A stretch of DNA of 64,000 nucleotides from Bacillus sp. 03113 (GTDB lineage: Bacteria; Bacillota; Bacilli; Bacillales; Cytobacillaceae), in NCBI RefSeq assembly GCF_006546985.1, contig NZ_VATK01000007.1:157857-221856 (forward strand). Direction: 5' to 3'. Every line of letters starts with the position of its first letter. The stretch's first letter is position 1. The notes under the pieces were generated by a model. The model did no database searches. It saw nothing but the letters and a program-made list of their open reading frames with translations, and was not told the origin of the DNA. Positions 58,789 through 64,000 of the stretch are shown here, piece after piece. The position numbers and the translations under genes were made by a program.

Positions 58789-58952
58789 AATCCTTTATAC
58801 CCTTACTTCCTTCTGATCATTCATAAATGTGGGGGACCTCGCCATTTAGAGATTGATTGGGAAAAAAGATATAAAATTATGAAGCTGCATTTTGTGGCTG
58901 AAAAGAAAGGATTGAAATCAGCCTTATTGAAGATTAAAGATATCATTTATAA

Positions 58953-59000
58953 AAATGAAAAGCATCTTCTACTAGATAAGTCAGAAGATGCCTTTCATTT
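58953..59000. terminator. Terminator between the kdp operon and the RarD-like gene
   Basis: An 18-bp stem with one mismatch (58953-58970 with 58983-59000) and A-rich/T-rich flanks. A 46-codon frame from ATG 58879 runs into the hairpin and is not counted as a gene. Confidence 0.8.
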
Positions 59001-59003
59001 TTA

Positions 59004-59936
59004 TTATTTTCCTACATGAATAGGTTTTCCTTTATGAAGGAATTTAGTCATAAACTTGGTTTCAGCTAGTGAAAAAATAATTAGTGCCGCCCAAATGAAT
59101 AAGAAAGAAGTGAGTTGAGCTTGAGAAAAATTTTCTTTAAAAACAAAAATGCCTATTACAAGTGTAATCGTCGGTGAAATGTATTGAAAGAACCCAATCA
59201 TAGTGAGTGAGATTCTTTTTCCTGCTTCAGCAAAACAGAGTAAAGGTAACGCAGTGGCAATACCTGTACCAAGTAATAATAAGGTTGTCATCAAAGAGCC
59301 TGTTCCAAAGGAAATGGAATCATTCACTTTCAGTGTAATTAAATATATTAATGCAATAGGTGCAACAAACATGGTTTCGATCGTTAATCCGACCATAGCA
59401 TCTAATTTAATATACTTTTTGATGAGTCCATAAAAGGCAAAGGTAAAAGCTAATGTTAGTGCGATCCATGGGATTTGCCCAAACTCAAATGTCAATAAGA
59501 CTACACCTGAGAAGGCGAGTACAATTGCAACAACTTGCCAAGGATTAAGCTTCTCTTTTAAAAAGACGATTCCTAGTAAAATTGTAATCAATGGATTGAT
59601 ATAGTAACCAAGACTCGTTTCAATAATATGTCCATGGTTAACAGACCAAATATAAAGAACCCAGTTCATACTTACAAGGATCGATGCTATCAAAAGAAAA
59701 AGTAAATTCCTAGGACTTTGAATTAATTTTTTTAAGCTTGTAAAAAAGAGTTTCAATTTCTTTGAAAAAACAAGCAGAAAAATCATAAAAATAAATGACC
59801 AAAATATTCGATGAGCTAAAATTTCAAAGGAAGAAACTGAATGAATCAGCTTCCAGTAGAGTGGGAATATACCCCACATAAAATAAGCGAATATGGCATA
59901 CAACATTCCAGTTGTTTGGTTGTTTTCATTTTTCAT
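59004..59936 (-). CDS. rarD: RarD-type EamA/DMT transporter
   Basis: A 310-residue, ten-helix membrane protein. GMLYAIFAYFMWGIFPLYWKLI at the start and NWVLYIWSVNHGHIIETSLGYYINPLI are diagnostic of the RarD subfamily. RarD of other bacteria is linked with chloramphenicol sensitivity, but the substrate is unknown. ATG 59936 is preferred, with GAGGAT five bases upstream; the ATG at 59948 overlaps that site. It follows the flavin reductase gene by 15 bp and is co-transcribed. Confidence 0.9.
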   Translation of the reverse strand: MKNENNQTTGMLYAIFAYFMWGIFPLYWKLIHSVSSFEILAHRIFWSFIFMIFLLVFSKKLKLFFTSLKKLIQSPRNLLFLLIASILVSMNWVLYIWSVNHGHIIETSLGYYINPLITILLGIVFLKEKLNPWQVVAIVLAFSGVVLLTFEFGQIPWIALTLAFTFAFYGLIKKYIKLDAMVGLTIETMFVAPIALIYLITLKVNDSISFGTGSLMTTLLLLGTGIATALPLLCFAEAGKRISLTMIGFFQYISPTITLVIGIFVFKENFSQAQLTSFLFIWAALIIFSLAETKFMTKFLHKGKPIHVGK

Positions 59937-59951
59937 TATTATCCTCATTTT

Positions 59952-60500
59952 CTATTCATGAATTTTCTCATTTTGAAGCTTTTGATGATAGAATTGGGCT
60001 TGATGAATAGCTTCCTTGTCATTTAATATTTCACTCGGAGCATTGCCCTCTCCGATAAGATACCCGACAAAATGAGCTCCGACAAAATCAAATATATATT
60101 GAAATTGCATCATAAGTGGAAGCCCTTTTTGTCTCGGGTTGTCCCCCCCAACAGCTACGACAAACATTTTTTTACTTTTCATTTTCTTTTTAAAATCTAA
60201 ACGAACATCACGCATCCCTTGAGACCAGCGATCGATAAAGTTTTTCATCAGTCCGCTCATTCCGTACCAGTAGATAGGAGTTGCGAATATAACAACATCT
60301 AAATCTAATGCCTTCGTAATAATTTGATGAAAATCATCTTTGATTGGTTGAAACCCATTAGGATCATGCCTTTGATCCACAATGGGAAGTATATCATAAT
60401 CTTTCAAATAAATTCGTTCAAAAGGAATTCCTTCTAATAGGATATTTGTAAGAACTTCTGTATTGCCATTTATCCGAGTTCCGCCATCTATGACAAGCAT
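59952..60500 (-). CDS. NAD(P)H-dependent FMN reductase / flavodoxin-fold oxidoreductase
   Basis: A 182-residue flavoprotein: LVIDGGTRINGNTEVL with the FMN phosphate loop, VVIFATPIYWYGMSGLMKNFIDRWSQ with the TPxYW...s..mKnf.DR motif of the family, and VVAVGGDNPRQKGL. Likely an NAD(P)H:quinone or nitro-compound reductase. ATG 60500 has GAAAGGA nine bases upstream; the earlier in-frame ATG at 60509 abuts that site. It is the first gene of the two-gene operon with the RarD-like exporter. Confidence 0.88.
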   Translation of the reverse strand: MLVIDGGTRINGNTEVLTNILLEGIPFERIYLKDYDILPIVDQRHDPNGFQPIKDDFHQIITKALDLDVVIFATPIYWYGMSGLMKNFIDRWSQGMRDVRLDFKKKMKSKKMFVVAVGGDNPRQKGLPLMMQFQYIFDFVGAHFVGYLIGEGNAPSEILNDKEAIHQAQFYHQKLQNEKIHE

Positions 60501-60638
60501 CGCAAACATTCCTTTCTTTAAAAAAATAATCCCCAATTTTTCACAGAATGGAGCATTATTTATTGTAATCCTTTTAGAGCCTTCATGGAAATCAAAAGTA
60601 TTGATAGGATCTATTCAAATATGTGATAATGCATAAAT

Positions 60639-60667
60639 TTGACAAAATTATCACCTGGTACTAATAT
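60639..60667 (+). promoter_or_regulatory. Promoter and FapR-type operator of fabHB
   Basis: TTGACA (60639-60644), a 17-base spacer, then TAATAT (60662-60667). Within it, TTATCACCTGGTACTAA (60648-60664) matches the FapR consensus TTAGTACCTGATACTAA at 14 of 17 positions. FapR would repress it until malonyl-CoA accumulates. Confidence 0.75.
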
Positions 60668-60707
60668 TTAGTTATAATAGTAAGTATAAAATAAAGGGTG
60701 GTTTTTT

Positions 60708-61688
60708 ATGAAATCAAAAGCACGTATTACTGCAATTGGTACGTATATCCCTGAAAAAAAGCTAACGAACAATGATTTGGAAAAGCTGGTAGATACAAGT
60801 GACGAGTGGATTGTTCAAAGAACGGGAATGAAGGAAAGAAGAATAGCCAATGAGGAAGAATTTTCTTCTACTTTAGCGATTAGAGCGATTGAAAATATGC
60901 TTGAAACCTATCAAAAGGATATGCATGACGTGGATTGTATTATTGTTGCAACGACAACGCCTGATCATATTTTTCCGAGTGTAGCTTGTGAAATTCAAAG
61001 GCACTTTCATATCGAACAAACAGGTGCGTTTGACTTAAACGCAACATGTGCTGGCTTTACATATGGCCTCCATATGGCCAATAGCTTAATCACGTCTAGC
61101 TTGCACAAAAAGATCTTAGTTGTTGCAGCGGAAACGATGTCAAAAGTAACCGACTATCATGACCGAACAACGTGTATTTTATTTGGAGATGGAGCTGGGG
61201 CTGTATTAGTAGAGTATGATGAAGAAAATCCTAGCTTTAAAGCTGTTCATATGGGATCAAAAGGAGAAGGAGGAATTCATGTTTACCGAAGCAACTTTGC
61301 TCCTTCAATAAATGGCACTCCTATTCATACAAATGGTAAAATTGTTCAAAATGGCAGAGAAGTGTATAAGTGGGCAACACGTACAGTGCCAGACGGAATT
61401 GACGAATTACTAGTAAAAGCAAATCTTGAGAAGGAAGATATTGATTGGTTTGTTCCGCACAGTGCAAATCTTAGAATGATTGAATCTATATGCGAAAAAG
61501 CCAATTTACCGTTAGAAAAAACATTAACAAGTGTTGAATACATGGGCAATACATCTTCTGTATCCATTCCGTTAGCACTGCATTTAGGGATAAAAGAGGA
61601 AAAAGTACAAGCTGGGGATACACTCTTACTATATGGGTTTGGTGGAGGTCTGACACATTTAGGGCTGATCATACAATGGGATTTGTAA
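60708..61688 (+). CDS. fabHB: Beta-ketoacyl-ACP synthase III (FabHB type)
   Basis: A 326-residue condensing enzyme that starts fatty-acid synthesis from an acyl-CoA and malonyl-ACP. The catalytic triad is visible: Cys in FDLNATCAGFTYGL, His in WFVPHSANLRMI, and Asn in VEYMGNTSSVSIPLAL. The length and sequence are closest to the second FabH of B. subtilis (YhfB, FabHB). ATG follows AAAGGGTGG. A FapR-type operator overlaps its promoter. Operon with a FabZ-like gene 23 bp downstream. Confidence 0.93.
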   Translation: MKSKARITAIGTYIPEKKLTNNDLEKLVDTSDEWIVQRTGMKERRIANEEEFSSTLAIRAIENMLETYQKDMHDVDCIIVATTTPDHIFPSVACEIQRHFHIEQTGAFDLNATCAGFTYGLHMANSLITSSLHKKILVVAAETMSKVTDYHDRTTCILFGDGAGAVLVEYDEENPSFKAVHMGSKGEGGIHVYRSNFAPSINGTPIHTNGKIVQNGREVYKWATRTVPDGIDELLVKANLEKEDIDWFVPHSANLRMIESICEKANLPLEKTLTSVEYMGNTSSVSIPLALHLGIKEEKVQAGDTLLLYGFGGGLTHLGLIIQWDL

Positions 61689-61711
61689 TATTCAAATAGG
61701 GGGAATGTTAT

Positions 61712-62110
61712 ATGCAAGATATTTTGAGTGTGCTGCCTCATAGACAGCCCTTCCTTATGATTGATGGAGTCGTTGAATTGGAGCCCGGAAAATGGGCAAA
61801 GGGATATAAAAATATAACAGAGAATGAATGGTTTATCACAGACAATCAAAACTATATGCCGCAAATGCTTGTGATCGAAGCCCTTGCTCAATTGAGTGCC
61901 TTTACATCAACGAATAAGGAAAGAGGATTGGGTTTTCTTTCTTCATTAAAAGAGGTGGAATTTTTCAAATATGCCCGCCCCGGGGATAGAGTTGATCTGT
62001 ATTATGAGGTTATTCGAAACCGAAAAGGCTTCATTTTTGGAAAAGGTCAAGCATCTGTTAACGGTGATATCATTGCAAAAGCAAATATTTCTATTTATAT
62101 AGAAAAGTGA
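61712..62110 (+). CDS. FabZ-like 3-hydroxyacyl-ACP dehydratase (hotdog fold)
   Basis: A 132-residue hotdog protein with the FabZ-type motif LPHRQPFLMIDGV (catalytic His near residue 10) and MLVIEALAQLSAF (catalytic Glu near residue 54, where classical FabZ has PGVLIVEAMAQ). It therefore has both active-site residues but diverges around them. It may be a specialised dehydratase or thioesterase working with FabHB. ATG with GGGGG upstream. Co-transcribed with fabHB and so presumably in the FapR regulon. Confidence 0.85.
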   Translation: MQDILSVLPHRQPFLMIDGVVELEPGKWAKGYKNITENEWFITDNQNYMPQMLVIEALAQLSAFTSTNKERGLGFLSSLKEVEFFKYARPGDRVDLYYEVIRNRKGFIFGKGQASVNGDIIAKANISIYIEK

Positions 62111-62140
62111 ACCCTCCATTTCTTTTAGGGTTCACTTTCT
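62106..62140. terminator. Bidirectional terminator
   Basis: AGTGAACCCT (62106-62115) pairs perfectly with AGGGTTCACT (62127-62136). T-rich flanks lie on both strands, and it includes the stop codon of the FabZ-like gene. Confidence 0.85.
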
Positions 62141-62171
62141 TTATGTTTGTAAAAAATAAGCAGAATAACGG

Positions 62172-63089
62172 CTATGAGAATATATTTTTTATCCCATCGA
62201 TCAAGTTTTTAAAGAAGTCTGAAACCTTTTGAATAAAGCCGCTATCCCCTACTGTTTCATTGATTCGTTTTTCGATTGTTTTTGAAAGGTCATCAAGCTG
62301 TGATTGTACATTGTCGAATGTAATATTAAGATTCCGCATTTTTTCAAATAGATCAATGAGCAGCTGCCGGTCTTGTGAATTTAATTGAAGCTCAAGGCTC
62401 CTCAATTTATTGTCAACTATGTTTTCGATCTCTTCTTTTGTAGCGGGTTTTTGATCAGCAATCTCTTTTTTTATTTCTGTCAAAAGCTCGCTCACTTTAT
62501 CTTGATCCAAGCCATCTTTCTTTGCTAGATTTGTAGCGAGGCTTAACTCTTCATTTGCGACCTCAGTTCGATCTTTATTCAATTCTACAGTTTGATTCTC
62601 GTCATATGCTTTATAAATTCCTACAAGTGCAGAGTGGCCGCTAACTTTAATTGGTGAAGCGACATCGACCGCTGCATCTTGAATTCCTGCTGTCAGCAAG
62701 GCATTTGCATACATTTCTTTTGTTACTTCTGTAATATTTTCAGGCGTTGCTAAATGAATGACAAGTCCTTCGCCATTTTCTTTTCTTGTGATTTTGGCAG
62801 AAGAATACATATTAGAGCGTGCATCATCCTTAATATAGGTAACAAGATCCTTTCCTGTAACCGTTATTTCTGTCACTTTGTTCGTGTCTTTGACTTCTAA
62901 TAAACTTCTGACTTCCTCTTTCTGTTGTGCCGATAAAGCTTCACCGTAAACAACAATTGGAAGCCCGAATTTTTCATTTATGCTGTCGTCATTATTGCCA
63001 TTGGATGCGAAAACACTGCTGCTTGTTGTTAAGAAAAGTGCAAGTATTGTACCAATTGCAATGGTTTTCATCCAGTTCATTTTAAACAT
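62172..63089 (-). CDS. DUF1002 exported protein (YpuA-like)
   Basis: A 305-residue secreted protein. The N-terminal signal peptide (TIAIGTILALFLTTSSSVFA) has a likely cleavage after VFA. The DUF1002 domain follows: LPIVVYGEALSAQQKEEVRSLL, ITVTGKDLVTYI, ASPIKVSGHSALVGIYKAYDE. A charged helical C-terminal part follows. It resembles B. subtilis YpuA, whose role is unclear. ATG 63089 has AAGGAG eight bases upstream. Single gene. Confidence 0.88.
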   Translation of the reverse strand: MFKMNWMKTIAIGTILALFLTTSSSVFASNGNNDDSINEKFGLPIVVYGEALSAQQKEEVRSLLEVKDTNKVTEITVTGKDLVTYIKDDARSNMYSSAKITRKENGEGLVIHLATPENITEVTKEMYANALLTAGIQDAAVDVASPIKVSGHSALVGIYKAYDENQTVELNKDRTEVANEELSLATNLAKKDGLDQDKVSELLTEIKKEIADQKPATKEEIENIVDNKLRSLELQLNSQDRQLLIDLFEKMRNLNITFDNVQSQLDDLSKTIEKRINETVGDSGFIQKVSDFFKNLIDGIKNIFS

Positions 63090-63251
63090 TTCTGTTTCTC
63101 CTTTTGCTAGTAAAATTACTAATTTTAAAAAGTTTTAACTTAACATGGCCTATTTTACTATATTTGGCTTAAAAGGTGTTAACGATTGGTTAAAGGTGGA
63201 TGAAATGAATAAAATAGTTAAATTATTACAAACCTTAATATATAAAAAGGA

Positions 63252-63287
63252 GGAGAGAACCAAACTAAAATGATTCTCTCCTTTTTT
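63252..63287. terminator. Terminator after the LOG-family gene
   Basis: GGAGAGAA (63252-63259) pairs with TTCTCTCC (63274-63281). T-rich sequence lies on both sides, so it works on the minus strand for the LOG-family gene and possibly in both directions. Confidence 0.7.
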
Positions 63288-63318
63288 GTTATATTAACAA
63301 TTTAATTTGATGTTTATT

Positions 63319-63900
63319 TTAAAAATTAATTTTTTTCCATTTTTGTTCCATGGTCGGGGGAGTATAGCTTGTCATAAAAGAGAGCAATTCTTCAGGGTCA
63401 TCTGAAACACTCAAAAGCTTTAAGGTTGATTCTTTTGCAAACCCAGCTTGAATACTGTTTGTTATCAAATTAACTAGAGGGTCGTAGTAATGATTTATAT
63501 TAAATAATCCGATTGGCTTTTTATGAATGCCGATTTGTGACCAGCACAATACTTCAAATAGCTCTTCAAATGTACCTATTCCTCCAGGTAATGCAATAAA
63601 GCCATCTGCAAGCTCATTCATTTTCGCTTTTCTTTCATGCATCGAATTTACTTTAATGAATTGAGTCAAACTATTATGTGCGGTTTCACCTTTGAAAAGC
63701 CCATTTGGCATAACGCCGATAACTTTTCCTCCATTCAACAAAACTTCATTTGCTACTTCGCCCATTAACCCGACTTTTGATCCGCCGTAAACGAGCTGAT
63801 AACCATTAGAAGCAATGAATTTTCCAAGCTCTTTCGTTTTTATTTGGTAATCCTGATGATTTCCTGCGCTAGATCCAGCAAAAACACAAAGAGTTTTCAT
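63319..63900 (-). CDS. LOG-family protein (YvdD-like, TIGR00730)
   Basis: A 193-residue Rossmann-like protein. VFAGSSAGNHQDY near residue 6, LVYGGSKVGLMGEVAN, and FIALPGGIGTFEELFEVLCW contain the PGGxGTxxE motif of LOG phosphoribohydrolases. These cleave nucleotide 5'-monophosphates such as AMP or cytokinin riboside phosphates to the base and ribose-5-phosphate. It is similar to B. subtilis YvdD. ATG 63900 has GGGGGACGG upstream; the longer frame start at 63924 is unsupported. Its promoter must lie in the last 100 bases of the window. Confidence 0.92.
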   Translation of the reverse strand: MKTLCVFAGSSAGNHQDYQIKTKELGKFIASNGYQLVYGGSKVGLMGEVANEVLLNGGKVIGVMPNGLFKGETAHNSLTQFIKVNSMHERKAKMNELADGFIALPGGIGTFEELFEVLCWSQIGIHKKPIGLFNINHYYDPLVNLITNSIQAGFAKESTLKLLSVSDDPEELLSFMTSYTPPTMEQKWKKINF

Positions 63901-64000
63901 TTTCCGTCCCCCAGTACATAACACGTATTGTCAAAACTTTATATAGAAATAGGTTATTAAATCCTTTAATAGAGAGCTTTATAAGCAAAAAAATTGCCAC

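Noticed and set aside
58879..59019. 46-codon plus-strand frame after the CBS gene
   Set aside because: It has only a weak site (GGGAAA), and its C-terminal part is the terminator hairpin and the antisense of the RarD-like gene. It could be a remnant but is unsupported.

Overview
The window is low-GC, Gram-positive DNA from the family Bacillaceae. The evidence is strong AGGAGG-type ribosome sites with many TTG and GTG starts, a PerR-type box at a katA-like catalase, a FapR-type operator at fabHB, a NagR-type site at nagA, a c-di-AMP (ydaO-type) riboswitch before kdp, a YhcN/YlaJ-type sporulation lipoprotein, and a dispersed repeat that I recall from Bacillus-group genomes. I cannot fix the species. 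No rRNA, tRNA, phage, transposase gene or CRISPR array was seen. It reads as ordinary chromosome, rich in transporters, regulators and stress or accessory functions.

Layout. 1-6.4 kb: the end of an unknown gene, a GNAT, a three-gene ABC-2 exporter operon, a DMT exporter divergent from a MocR regulator, and a second GNAT. 6.7-13.6 kb: a small conserved protein, uppP, a MerR-controlled cluster (tautomerase, carboxymuconolactone decarboxylase-like protein, MFS pump), GrpB-family protein, katA, and a GNAT. 13.7-22.9 kb: a Cys-rich flavoprotein, a DMT exporter with Lrp regulator, isochorismatase-like hydrolase plus nucleotidyltransferase, DUF2500, sporulation lipoprotein, WYL regulator plus SRPBCC protein, FMN-binding oxidase-like protein, a heptad-repeat coiled coil, and an M20 carbamoylase. 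23.2-30.2 kb: ArsR regulator plus MFS, a transglutaminase-like protein, nagA-nagB-nagR, and an aldo/keto reductase.

30.2-30.9 kb is a gene-free repeat tract. It holds two and a bit tandem copies of the dispersed repeat. The second copy is split by a 120-bp, three-hairpin element flanked by TTATC direct repeats. Another intact copy lies inverted at 44.15-44.30 kb. 30.9-35.4 kb: LytS/LytTR-type two-component system followed by a CstA-family transporter. 35.6-41.7 kb: a zinc-type CDF exporter, then a polar amino-acid ABC importer operon preceded by a terminator-containing leader and followed by a UROD/MtaA-superfamily protein. 41.8-49.1 kb: TetR and DHA2 drug pump sharing a duplicated palindromic operator, a manganese-type CDF exporter, GntR plus EmrE-like exporter, GNAT, PfkB kinase, and decayed gene remnants.

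49.1-58.8 kb is a potassium region. It holds a KimA-like K+ importer, a DUF2294 protein, a c-di-AMP riboswitch with terminator, an unexplained leader of about 390 nt, a 34-codon membrane ORF, kdpF-A-B-C, a KdpD shortened to its sensor and USP parts, and a CBS-pair protein. No histidine-kinase domain and no KdpE are present, so riboswitch control fits best. 59-64 kb: RarD-like exporter, flavin reductase, fabHB with a FabZ-like gene under a FapR-type operator, a DUF1002 protein and a LOG-family protein.

The best candidates for something not yet described are the nested structured element at 30.6 kb, the attenuator-like leader and ABC/UROD operon at 36.9-41.7 kb, the 20-bp-periodic TTATCGA array at 47.66-47.73 kb, and the small ORF and long leader before kdpF.
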